Shown: in pieces, positions 53,803 through 61,985 of the stretch
Layout: every line of letters starts with the position of its first letter
Position numbering within the stretch: position 1 is the stretch's first letter
Assembly (NCBI RefSeq): GCF_900696085.1
Contig: NZ_CAADFC020000009.1
Coordinates: 248,001 to 312,000 of the forward strand
Source: Bradyrhizobium ivorense
GTDB taxonomy: Bacteria; Pseudomonadota; Alphaproteobacteria; Rhizobiales; Xanthobacteraceae
Direction: 5' to 3'
DNA: 64,000 nucleotides
Notes under the pieces: model-generated
The model's input: only the letters and a program-made list of their open reading frames with translations
Told to the model about the DNA's origin: nothing
The model's database searches: none
Made by a program: the position numbers and the translations under genes

Positions 53803-54885
53803 CTACTGCGACGGGGTCGGGGACGGCGGGAAGACAGGCACAGGCGCGACAATAAAGCCATTTGTTCGAGGCCCGGCGCCTGGGCGACGGCCGGCCGCTC
53901 CGCCACCTCCGGGGAATTCCTGAGACTTCTCTCCTCCCGGCAGCGGCGTGGTGTACATGGGGTTGTCCTTTGATCCGAGCGGCGGCGTCTTCTCCGCATA
54001 GCCTGCGGAGCCGGATTTCGCTCCATTGGCCAGGACCGCATTCGGACCATTGATATAGATTCCGAGATTGCTGAACTGCTGTGAGGAAGCAGAAGCCTGG
54101 ACCGCAGCCGGGGTCCAACGTGTGGAAGTCAGGGAGTACTTTGCCTCGGCTCCGCCTGTGACCTGGATCGAAAACGTGTACGTCATCTGCGCCGGCTCGG
54201 CTTTCTCCGAAGGCATTGCCGGTGACAGATCGTTGGCTGCGATGAGAATGGCATTGTCCCGCAACCAGGCCGCCAGCGGCTTGGAGGCATCGACAGTAAT
54301 GCGCTTATAGGCGGTTCGCTCCGGATACTTGTTCTCTGCGAGCGCTTCCAGCTCAGTCAAATCGGCAGGCGTTCCGCGATAGCAGCCGCGCTCGTACAAT
54401 GCCGGCCCCGCGGCCCGCGGCGACGTATCCGACGCAAGCTGGGCATTCTGTTTTAAGAGGAATGACCAGATCAGGTCATAGGTGTCCTGGGCCGAAGCGG
54501 TGGGGCCGACATGGGTCACGTCGTTACTGGTCGCGGACAGAATACGCTTGTAATCGAATGCCGTACCGGATCCGAGCCCGCCCGTATCGGTTACCTTCAA
54601 CTCCAGAAAGAACGTGCCGTACAGAAACGGATCGATGTCGAAATAGGCGTACCTGTTGAAGGCCTCTTCAGGCCGGGTCTTGGAGATCTTCAGATACTGC
54701 GTCCGCCTCTCGCGCTCGATCTGGTAGAAGGTCACCACCTCACACCTGATCGACTTGAGGAAATACGGCAGCTCACCGGCAGTGATCACACCTGTCTGCG
54801 GATCATGCACGTAGTACAGGCTGGTGCACCCGCCCATCGCAAGGCAAACGCCAACGCAAGCCGCGGCTCGGCTGAAATTCCACAT
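53803..54885 (-). CDS. Exported lipoprotein, first gene of the protease operon
   Basis: A 360-residue protein from ATG 54885 (MWNFSRAAACVG), with a lipobox at LAMGGC (Cys20). The mature part has no known domain: SIRCEVVTFYQIERERRTQYLKI, FFLELKVTDTGGLG, a conserved-looking SLTSTRWTPAA and a C-terminal tail very rich in Pro, Gly and Ser (GGGGAAGRRPGAGPRTNG). It probably anchors in the outer membrane. It is the first of four closely spaced genes whose products are all exported, which suggests an outer-membrane or surface function. Function unknown. Upstream of it 54886-55152 is a 267-base divergent promoter region with the nitrilase operon. Confidence 0.8.
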   Translation of the reverse strand: MWNFSRAAACVGVCLAMGGCTSLYYVHDPQTGVITAGELPYFLKSIRCEVVTFYQIERERRTQYLKISKTRPEEAFNRYAYFDIDPFLYGTFFLELKVTDTGGLGSGTAFDYKRILSATSNDVTHVGPTASAQDTYDLIWSFLLKQNAQLASDTSPRAAGPALYERGCYRGTPADLTELEALAENKYPERTAYKRITVDASKPLAAWLRDNAILIAANDLSPAMPSEKAEPAQMTYTFSIQVTGGAEAKYSLTSTRWTPAAVQASASSQQFSNLGIYINGPNAVLANGAKSGSAGYAEKTPPLGSKDNPMYTTPLPGGEKSQEFPGGGGAAGRRPGAGPRTNGFIVAPVPVFPPSPTPSQ

Positions 54886-55152
54886 AGACTCGCCCCCTTC
54901 CGCGTCGCTGAGCACGCGCGGATTTTCCCGCCCAGATAGAAAAGGGTCTTCTGACGCTCGTCAATAGCATCCCGACGACAATGCAGCTTTTCGTTGCTAT
55001 TTCAGGTTTGCGCGCAGATTTTCCCTGGCGTGCAGCGCCAATTGGGACACACAGTTGTGCGGAACGACGAAGATCGGTGAGCAGCGACTCGAACCGGTTG
55101 CAAGTGCGTCAGCTGACGACTATGGATGGTGCATATTTCTGATTGATTTGGA

Positions 55153-56487
55153 ATGAAGCGTTTGCCCAGGCCCGTGGACAGCCAAACCGAGGATGCGGCC
55201 TTCGATACCTGGAAAGAAGCAGCGCGCCAACTTTCCCGGCGACAGGCATCCATCAGGAATGCGGGACGAGACGAGCTCAGGCATGCTCTCATCGATCTCG
55301 ATGCACTATTTCATAAGGCCCCGGGAAGTGTTGGCAAGGCGTACCGGAATCTTACGGAAAAACGAATCGAAACCGCCCGCGAGATCTTCACCGAGGCTAT
55401 TGGAGACGGCCGTATCCTGTGGTCGTTGACCGATCAGACACCTGAACTCTCTGCCGTCACGCTGGGCGGCCTCATACGGGAAATCGACCGGGTGCTCGCA
55501 GAGCGGCGCTCCCAGTGGCCGATCGCGCCGAGCCATTGGCACCTCGAGAAGCTTGGATGCTGGTTCATCCCGCGGCAGGGCGTGAGCGCCTTACGCACCG
55601 CCCGACGGGGACAAGCCTACTCGAAGCGGGGCATGCTGTTTCACCGGATATTGCCTGACGTCATTCAGGGGTACCCGGTCCACGTGGTTGATAACCGGAC
55701 TCTGCACAGCAAAGCCGCGGACGCGAGGAAGTGGCGGATGGGAGCTTGCCTGTTTGAGGCATTGGAGCCCGTGCCTGAGTTCTCGGTCATCGATGACGAG
55801 AAACGGTTCATTGTCATCGGCATCAAGGCTTCTTCCGCCGAGGGCACGATCTCGACCCAGATCACGGATGCCCTGAGAGAGAATTGCATCGCAATTGTCT
55901 GGCCCGAGCTGACCGTGCCGCCGGACTTGCGCGAGAAGATCGTCAGGCTCGTTCGGGATCGTGACGTCATGGACGAGCTCGAGGCGCCCGAACTTCTCAT
56001 TCCAGGGACCTGGCACGAAACAAACGGTCAGGGGATCGTCAACCGCGCCCGGATCTACGACGGGTATGGAGAGGAACGTCTGGTCTACGACAAGATCGCT
56101 CCTTACGGCGACGACGATTGGGGCACCGAAAACATCATTGCGGGACGTCGCATATGCGTGCTTGCAACGGAAGGCGCCCTGATCGGAATCGCCGTCTGCC
56201 TCGACTTCTGTGACGTAGGTTCTAGTCCTTTCGGCAGTCTCGACGTTGACGTGATGCTGGTGCCCTCGATGGGTAACGATCGAACCATGCAAGGTCATCA
56301 GACGACCGCGACCCAAGTCGAAGTGAAGTTCGGGACGCGAAGCTTCGTGGTGCAACATCCGACCGGTGCGAGTTCGAAAGATGGTCGACTTGGTACAATA
56401 TTACCTCTCCTCAAGGAACCCAACTCCGTTCCCGCGGCGAGCCTGGGTCAAAAAACCGTATGGAAGGGTTACGACTGGCCGGTTTGA
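55153..56487 (+). CDS. Nitrilase-superfamily (CN hydrolase) protein with extra N-terminal domain
   Basis: A 444-residue protein. Residues about 1-215 are not recognisable; they begin with charged helices (WKEAARQLSRRQASI) and contain GCWFIPRQGVSALRTARRG. From about 218 to the end it has the nitrilase fold with all three catalytic residues: Glu252 in IVWPELTVPP, Lys314 in LVYDKIAPYG and Cys349 in IGIAVCLDFCDV, and the expected spacing. It therefore cleaves or forms a C-N bond in an unknown substrate. No signal peptide. Start at ATG 55153 (MKRLPRP). It is followed by two genes on the same strand with which it probably forms an operon. Nitrilase domains occur in defence systems (for example fused to reverse transcriptase in DRT type 1), but no reverse transcriptase is present. 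Confidence 0.85.
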   Translation: MKRLPRPVDSQTEDAAFDTWKEAARQLSRRQASIRNAGRDELRHALIDLDALFHKAPGSVGKAYRNLTEKRIETAREIFTEAIGDGRILWSLTDQTPELSAVTLGGLIREIDRVLAERRSQWPIAPSHWHLEKLGCWFIPRQGVSALRTARRGQAYSKRGMLFHRILPDVIQGYPVHVVDNRTLHSKAADARKWRMGACLFEALEPVPEFSVIDDEKRFIVIGIKASSAEGTISTQITDALRENCIAIVWPELTVPPDLREKIVRLVRDRDVMDELEAPELLIPGTWHETNGQGIVNRARIYDGYGEERLVYDKIAPYGDDDWGTENIIAGRRICVLATEGALIGIAVCLDFCDVGSSPFGSLDVDVMLVPSMGNDRTMQGHQTTATQVEVKFGTRSFVVQHPTGASSKDGRLGTILPLLKEPNSVPAASLGQKTVWKGYDWPV

Positions 56488-56562
56488 CACCTAGATTCCG
56501 GTCCTCAAATCAGAGTAAAGCGTTGTAAAGCGTCCTTAACCGTCATGATGTAGACCGCTCCC

Positions 56563-57528
56563 ATGTTGGACTCGGCACTGGAAAAGATAGAGACCGGCGA
56601 AGTCAGCGCGCGCGAGGCGAGGGCCACCATTTCGGCGCTTCTCAAGGAAGGGTCCGAAAAGGGGCTCGAACGCCTTTACGCGGCCCTCGGTGCCTGGCTT
56701 TGGAACTCACTCGAGGGCCGCCGTCGCGACGGTGAGCTCCGGGAGTGGTTCGACATCCTGCGACGAACGAGCGCGACGCTTGCGCCGAAGAATGCCGCCT
56801 ACGCCGAGCGCTTCAGAGCGTTCTATGACCTTCTTCAGATGTCCATCAACACCTCAAAGGTGATCCGGCCAAGCGAGGTCATGCATCGCCAGCACGTGGT
56901 CCCGATTCTGAAGTTGCTCCGGGACGCTCCGACACATCAGCTGGAGAAGATGGCGATTGCCAGGAAGTTGGATCTGAGAGACGCCAATCTCAGCCGGGTT
57001 CTCCATCTGATGACAAACGCGCGGTTGGTGGAACGGACAACCGAGGGAAAATTCGCGCAATTTGCCTTGACGAGAGAGGGGCGGCTCGCATTGGAGAAGC
57101 GCGAAGCCAAGGAGCACGACAAGCAGAGGCTTGTCGCTCTCACTCCGCGTGAAATTTTGCCGACTATCGCCCACCCTGCTCACGGAGCAGGGGGCGCGGA
57201 TCTGTACGTTCGTGCTTTCGTTGACGCAATACAGGGACCCGGCCACGGCTCGGGCACGCTCGGATTATTATCTGCGGGAGACCAAGTTGGTTTTCGGCGA
57301 GCGGTTGAGGAATGGCTGCAACATCTCCATGGGCCTTCGCCTGCCGTTCCCGGCTACATGAAGGTCAGAGCGAAGAGCTCGTATCACGGATCGATGGTCG
57401 TCATCGTGCCGACGAAGAAGACCGACATGCAGGGCTACATACCGATCGAGACTGACACATCCAAGTCAACCTCCTTCCCTGCGGGCATGCTGCAGCTTCA
57501 TGAAGAGGAAACTGATCATGCCGAATGA
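56563..57528 (+). CDS. Winged-helix protein in the nitrilase operon
   Basis: A 321-residue protein. The N-terminal 90 residues are helical (LYAALGAWLWNSLEG). Residues about 110-190 form a winged helix like MarR/ArsR: HVVPILKLLRDAPTHQLEKMAIARKLDLRDANLSRVLHLMTNARLVERTTEG, where KLDLRDANLSRVLHLM is the recognition region and ARLVERT the start of the wing. A C-terminal domain of about 120 residues (YMKVRAKSSYHGSMVVIV) is unassigned. The gene starts 75 bases after the nitrilase gene and overlaps the start of the next by 11 bases. It could be the system's repressor or a partner that binds nucleic acid. It does not resemble a stand-alone two-component regulator. Confidence 0.75.
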   Translation: MLDSALEKIETGEVSAREARATISALLKEGSEKGLERLYAALGAWLWNSLEGRRRDGELREWFDILRRTSATLAPKNAAYAERFRAFYDLLQMSINTSKVIRPSEVMHRQHVVPILKLLRDAPTHQLEKMAIARKLDLRDANLSRVLHLMTNARLVERTTEGKFAQFALTREGRLALEKREAKEHDKQRLVALTPREILPTIAHPAHGAGGADLYVRAFVDAIQGPGHGSGTLGLLSAGDQVGFRRAVEEWLQHLHGPSPAVPGYMKVRAKSSYHGSMVVIVPTKKTDMQGYIPIETDTSKSTSFPAGMLQLHEEETDHAE

Positions 57529-57961
57529 GGATCTTGGAGTTTCCAATATGTCCGATGTGGCTATCGATCCCGACTCGGTCGTGTTGTACGGGAATTCCCT
57601 CGTCGACCGTGTGACCTATGTGTCTGCTACCTTTAGCTCGCTGATCATGAGCATGGGGAAGGTTGCAGGGGATGGACGTGAAGTGCTGGTCCCTCTGGTC
57701 GAGGTCAAGTTCGAGGGACCCGCAGCCCATGATGAGAGTGCGTCCAAGACGTTCTTTTCGGAGATGATGCCGCTTGAGAATATCGCTTTCATTCTGGAGG
57801 ACATCTCCAGCGATCTCACGACCGTTTGCCGTCACCTGAGCGAGGTAAGCGCGGGGCCGGTCAAACCTGATATCAAACGGCTGAGCGAAACGAGACGATT
57901 TTTGGCCGAAGCAAAGGGCAACCTCGAAAAGTGTCTGGGCGACCTGGAAAGGATTGCCTGA
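57518..57961 (+). CDS. Small hypothetical protein, third gene of the nitrilase operon
   Basis: A 147-residue protein from ATG 57518 (MPNEDLGVSNMSDVAIDPDS), with GAGGAAAC 8 bases upstream and an 11-base overlap with the previous gene; ATG 57500 would add six residues. An N-terminal beta part (DSVVLYGNSLVDRVTYVSATFSSLIMS) is followed by a helical tail (LSETRRFLAEAKGNLEKCLGDLERIA). No signal peptide and no motif I recognise. Position strongly suggests a joint function with the nitrilase-fold enzyme and winged-helix protein. Confidence 0.75.
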   Translation: MPNEDLGVSNMSDVAIDPDSVVLYGNSLVDRVTYVSATFSSLIMSMGKVAGDGREVLVPLVEVKFEGPAAHDESASKTFFSEMMPLENIAFILEDISSDLTTVCRHLSEVSAGPVKPDIKRLSETRRFLAEAKGNLEKCLGDLERIA

Positions 57962-58072
57962 GGGCTATCAGCTTCGGCCGACGATGAGGATCCTTGTCGA
58001 TTTCGTTTGCGGCAAGAGAGATCCTCCTCAAACCGCTTCACACTTATCCGGATCATGCTCCAGCCCGGCGAA

Positions 58073-58531
58073 TTAACCGGGCATTAAAGGGCCACCACTC
58101 CGACGTCTTTCCAGGATGGCGGCTCCGCTTAGGACGGCCGCGCGCGGCACCTGCAACCGCGCCACCAGCGAGACCAGCACCGCCGGCGGCAACCCGCGCG
58201 CCCGCCTGAACTTCGAGGGATTGGTGATGAATATCGGCAACGCTTCGCCGAGCGCGCCCTCAAAGGTGGATAGTCCTGTCGCCATCGGGCCGAGAGTTTC
58301 ACGGGCTTCCTTCAAAGCTTTCTGGAAGGCTTCCGTATCAGCCACACGCTCACGGAGCAGCGCAATCCTCTCAGAGGTCAGCGTGTCGTCGGCCCCGCAC
58401 AATGGGCAATCGATGGAATGCTCTGCCTCATGCACGGAAGGCAGGGCGAGCGCCTCGCGGAACAAGTTGGCAACCGGCCCGTACGAAGCCTGATCAAACT
58501 CCGCAGTTTCATCCGGCGTCGCCTTCCCAGA
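58073..58531 (-). pseudogene. Remnant of an SMC/Rad50-like ATPase with a CxxC hook
   Basis: A minus frame that contains a CPLCGADDTLTSERIALLRE hook within coiled-coil sequence (VHEAEHSIDCPLCGADD then LRERVADTEAFQKALKEA), the same layout as the hook in the ATPase at 41916-44387. The frame is open from 58531, just after a stop codon, to 58073; neither Walker motif is present and there is no start with a ribosome-binding site. So it is an internal fragment of an ABC-type ATPase gene, probably from another lost Lamassu/ABC-3C-like or repair module. Confidence 0.6.
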
Positions 58532-58967
58532 TCACGACCCAAAGCTGTATACTCCATACCTTATATCGCGACGAGCTTGATCACAGTGCGAGGCTCAACC
58601 GCCGCAACTGCGCAACTACGTGTACATTTCCAAGGGAAAGCTGGATGTCTATCTTCCCCACGCCCTTAAGGGATCGGCCATTTTCTTGACCCTTCCGAAC
58701 TGGCCGCTGCTGAGAAACAGGTGGTCGACATCAAACTTCGAGACCATATGGCGGCCATGTCGAGACGCCCGCGCAGACCGCTTAGCAAAGACTGGCCGAT
58801 CCGCTAGGCCCTACACCATGCTTAACCCGCAAATAGTTTCTGCCATTCGAACGCACAGCATAGCCGACTTTCACCAAGAAGGTTCCTGGCGTATCCTGAG
58901 AGACCTGAAGATATGGACGAGGATGCTCCGGGCCGATCTGCGTCACTGAATGTGGAGACGTGCTATC
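58532..58967. other. 436-base gap, probably debris and promoter
   Basis: Short plus frames here (for example EKQVVDIKLRDHMAAMSRRP at about 58710-58770) look protein-like but have no start. They may be remnants of one deleted gene. The region in front of 58968 would hold the promoter of the next operon; no consensus is clear. Confidence 0.35.
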
Positions 58968-60338
58968 ATGAACAGGCGTAGGTTTCTGCAAGGTCTTTCC
59001 GGTACGACAGCCTATCCGTTTCTGCTTCAGGCCCCATTAGCACTACTCTCTGGTCCTGCCCGTGCTGTAGAGCCGATTACTATCATTGTTGCTGCCATAG
59101 GCATCATCAAAGCGATCGCAGATGCGAATCGAGGCGATGGCGGCCTCGGAGCCAGTATCTCAGCGATCAACGGTAAGGTGGAGCTCGCCATCCACCAGCT
59201 CGCAGTCATACAGAAGACACTGGAGTTTATGATCACCCAGGTCGCGCAGCTGCGCGAAGACCTCTTCAATGCTCTTGGTGAGCAATACGCCTATCAGCTC
59301 CACAATGAAGTAGTCGCGTCGATAGGCAAGATCGAAGATATTCGGCGGGAGGCCAAGCTGAAGGCCGTGGACCTTGCCGCAGATAATCCCGCGCGCGGCG
59401 ATTTTCCTGCGAGGCTACTCGCAGCTTACGAAATCTTCGATCTCGCCAGAAGGAAGCTCTGGGCGTACCCGCAAGGCGTCTCGACGCTTTGCTCGACCAC
59501 GTGTTCCTCAATGGCGGCCATCGATAGCATCGCGTTCGCGTACGGCATCGCTTCAGATGCGCGCATGGCAATAAACCTGCGCCGCCATTTGTCGTGGCTG
59601 GACCGCATGGCGGACCCAGACACACCTTATTCCGTAGCAACAGCGCTTGTAGAAGCGCGTGCAAATGAGGCCTCGATCGTAGAGCGAACCAAAAAGGACG
59701 CTCAAAAGCTCGATGCGCCGAGCATGATAGCCGATAAATTATACACGGCCTCGCCGGCAGAGCTTTGCGTCGTATCTCACATGGATGTTCAGTATTTTAA
59801 CGAGATCCACTACCAATCATGGGATCGAGCGGGCCAGACGACATCGGTTCTGGTCGCAACCTTTCTCCGCGATGTCACGGATCGAGCTGGCGCGAAATTT
59901 CTCACCAATTCAAGGGTGCAGGAATACTCGGTTGCACACTACAAACCCGACGGTTCGCTGTTCGACATGAAATCGAAGCCGCGAGCTCAACAAATAGACC
60001 GGGCTCAATGCGTCGTTCGAGATCTACCCGAGTATGCCATCGATCCGGTCCATACCAAGCGAAACAACACCGATACGACCAATCCGGCAACGGCCTGGAA
60101 AACGATCTCGCCGCTTGTGTTCGACAAAGCGAGAAACTCAAATCCACTTTGGCGTTCCTGGACAGATCCGCCCAATTGGAAAGCCGCACAGCTCATCCTG
60201 GACGGCATCAATCTCGAGCGGCTTAAACAAGAGCACGCGAAAACCTGCCTCTTACACGTCACTGAGCATCGCGAATTTGTCCGGAAGATCAGCAAGCAAT
60301 TTCCTGAAGTCGACGACTTGAAGGAGGTGCCCAAATGA
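58968..60338 (+). CDS. Tat-exported protein of unknown function
   Basis: A 456-residue protein from ATG 58968 (GGAGA upstream). It starts with a twin-arginine signal, MNRRRFLQGLSGTTAYPFLL, a hydrophobic stretch LQAPLALLSG and a cleavage site PARAVEP near residue 33, so it should be exported folded through Tat. The next hydrophobic segment ITIIVAAIGIIKAIADANRG is followed by a helical coiled-coil section (ISAINGKVELAIHQLAVIQKTLEF). The rest (about 150-450) has no known domain: ARRKLWAYPQG, ELCVVSHMDVQYFNEIHYQS, DPVHTKRNN. A hydrophobic hairpin followed by coiled coil recalls pore-forming helical toxins, but that is a loose likeness. Its stop overlaps the next start. Confidence 0.75.
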   Translation: MNRRRFLQGLSGTTAYPFLLQAPLALLSGPARAVEPITIIVAAIGIIKAIADANRGDGGLGASISAINGKVELAIHQLAVIQKTLEFMITQVAQLREDLFNALGEQYAYQLHNEVVASIGKIEDIRREAKLKAVDLAADNPARGDFPARLLAAYEIFDLARRKLWAYPQGVSTLCSTTCSSMAAIDSIAFAYGIASDARMAINLRRHLSWLDRMADPDTPYSVATALVEARANEASIVERTKKDAQKLDAPSMIADKLYTASPAELCVVSHMDVQYFNEIHYQSWDRAGQTTSVLVATFLRDVTDRAGAKFLTNSRVQEYSVAHYKPDGSLFDMKSKPRAQQIDRAQCVVRDLPEYAIDPVHTKRNNTDTTNPATAWKTISPLVFDKARNSNPLWRSWTDPPNWKAAQLILDGINLERLKQEHAKTCLLHVTEHREFVRKISKQFPEVDDLKEVPK

Positions 60339-61435
60339 GCCGACTTCCCAAAGCCACGCGATGCCTGCTTCTATATTTCACGACTGCGCTGGTCGGTCTT
60401 ACAAGCGCGCATTCGCAAGATGGTGGCCCGTTCGTCCCCCTACAAAAAGAACCATACCTCCCGCCCGGCGCACCTACCCGACCCGCAACGGCAAAAAATT
60501 GGGCCGATTTCATTTCGGGCGGGCTCGTTTACCTGAATGACTATGGCCTCTCTCGAAAGATCGCCGCGAAACTTGAAGACCTTAAGCCGAAAATATTGAA
60601 TGATCTGCCGTATTCAAAAGGCGGAGTCTTAGTCGTTGTGCGGTTGGAAACACAACAGAACGACGCGGGGGCATTTCGGAATCTCATCGCCGATCGCCTG
60701 GACTATGTAGGCTTGGGCGCGAGTCCAGCCGATGCGGAATTGTCGAGGATCGCAAGGGGAGACAACGACCCGTTCTATGTCGTCTCCCAAGGCAGGCAAC
60801 TCGACTACGATAACAGCGTCGCCTATTGGTTTCGAAGAGACAAAGACGGAGAACTCGTGGCGGGCGAACAGTCGCTGGCGTCGCTGAGGCAGCAAACCCT
60901 TTCACTCTATGCAGACCGAGAGCTCAACAATTTCGACTGGAAGGTCGCGCGCAACAATGAAATCGAACGGTTGGTTACAGCATTCAGGGAAGTCAACGTG
61001 CGTGCCGCGGCGAACCAACAGGTAGACACCCTTGCGGAAAGTCGCAGACGGACACTGGAAGAACTCAAAGACTTGAATCGACAATTACAAGACGCACTTG
61101 ATCGGGCTGCGAAAGCCGCTGAGACGGCGAAAATACTTCAGATCCTCTACATCGGCGCCCAGTTCGCCGACTTTTCTTCTAAGGCGTCGGAAGGCTTCGC
61201 ACCGAAAGACCAAGAAGCAATAAAAGGCCAGACGACCCGAGAAGGCGTCTTTTCAGAACTCGACCGTATGAACAAGGAATCGATGTCGAAGGGAAATACG
61301 TTACGCGAAGAAATCCGCGTGAAGACGAATGTGGTCAATGGAATTGAAACGCAAATAATCACCATTTTTCGGGAGAATGCCGTTCCGACAGAGAACATCC
61401 CGCCGAATCAACTCAACGTTCCACCTCCCCGTTAG
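60335..61435 (+). CDS. Secreted protein, partner of the Tat-exported protein
   Basis: A 366-residue protein, ATG overlapping the previous stop (ATGA). Signal peptide: CLLLYFTTALVGLTSAHSQ, with cleavage near residue 27. After a Pro-rich segment (LPPGAPTRPAT) come an alpha/beta region (PYSKGGVLVVVRLETQQ; DNDPFYVVSQGRQLDYDNSVAYWF) and a long coiled coil (RRRTLEELKDLNRQLQDALDRAA) and a C-terminal helix with IIIFRENAVPTEN-like ending (actual ETQIITIFRENAVP). No known domain. As the two genes are coupled, the proteins probably act together outside the cytoplasm. Confidence 0.72.
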   Translation: MSRLPKATRCLLLYFTTALVGLTSAHSQDGGPFVPLQKEPYLPPGAPTRPATAKNWADFISGGLVYLNDYGLSRKIAAKLEDLKPKILNDLPYSKGGVLVVVRLETQQNDAGAFRNLIADRLDYVGLGASPADAELSRIARGDNDPFYVVSQGRQLDYDNSVAYWFRRDKDGELVAGEQSLASLRQQTLSLYADRELNNFDWKVARNNEIERLVTAFREVNVRAAANQQVDTLAESRRRTLEELKDLNRQLQDALDRAAKAAETAKILQILYIGAQFADFSSKASEGFAPKDQEAIKGQTTREGVFSELDRMNKESMSKGNTLREEIRVKTNVVNGIETQIITIFRENAVPTENIPPNQLNVPPPR

Positions 61436-61985
61436 AGAGCAAAATCGAACCGTTACCTCTGAGGAGCGCACGCATGTATCTCAATAAACATGAAGATGCT
61501 GTCCGCCGATAGCTGGTTCTGATCGGCGACGTGAAGGATGCAAGCGAGCTGGAGCAGGCCGCAGTTGCATTTCACAAGGAAGAGATGGAGAAGAGTACCT
61601 TCCCAAGTACGATTTCGGGCCACTGAGGGGGCAGCGATGCTCATGCGCTTTAGGCATAAAGTTCGCTGCATACCTTTTGGCCAGCTATCGGCATGTCGTC
61701 CATCTCTTGCGAGAAGGCGCTTCGCTGAACCCTCACGGAAGTGGCCCTGCGAAGGCAGCGAGCTGGTGCAAATGACAGGCAACATCCTGATCGGCGCAAG
61801 TGCCGTGTTTTCTGAAGTAGTGGCGATTTTGCCGTGCTGGAGAGGATAAAACTGGGGAACACGTCGCTTAAAATCCCGCTGGATTCCGAACCAGGTTTCG
61901 GAAACTGGTCGGTTCAGGGCTGCCCGGCGACGCTCCACGGTCTACTTGATCGGCTTAATCCGGTCTGCATCAGGCATTGAGCCAT
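61436..61985. other. 550-base gap with no confident gene
   Basis: Short plus frames include a 12-codon frame with GAGGAG before it (MYLNKHEDAVRR at about 61474) and, after its stop, LVLIGDVKDASELEQAAVAFHKEEMEKS in the same frame. They could be one small gene broken by a stop codon. Nothing else is recognisable. Confidence 0.35.

Noticed and set aside
55153..56487. Possible DRT type 1 (reverse transcriptase-nitrilase) system
   Set aside because: The nitrilase triad is there, but neither this protein nor its neighbours contain the YxDD motif or palm domain of a reverse transcriptase.
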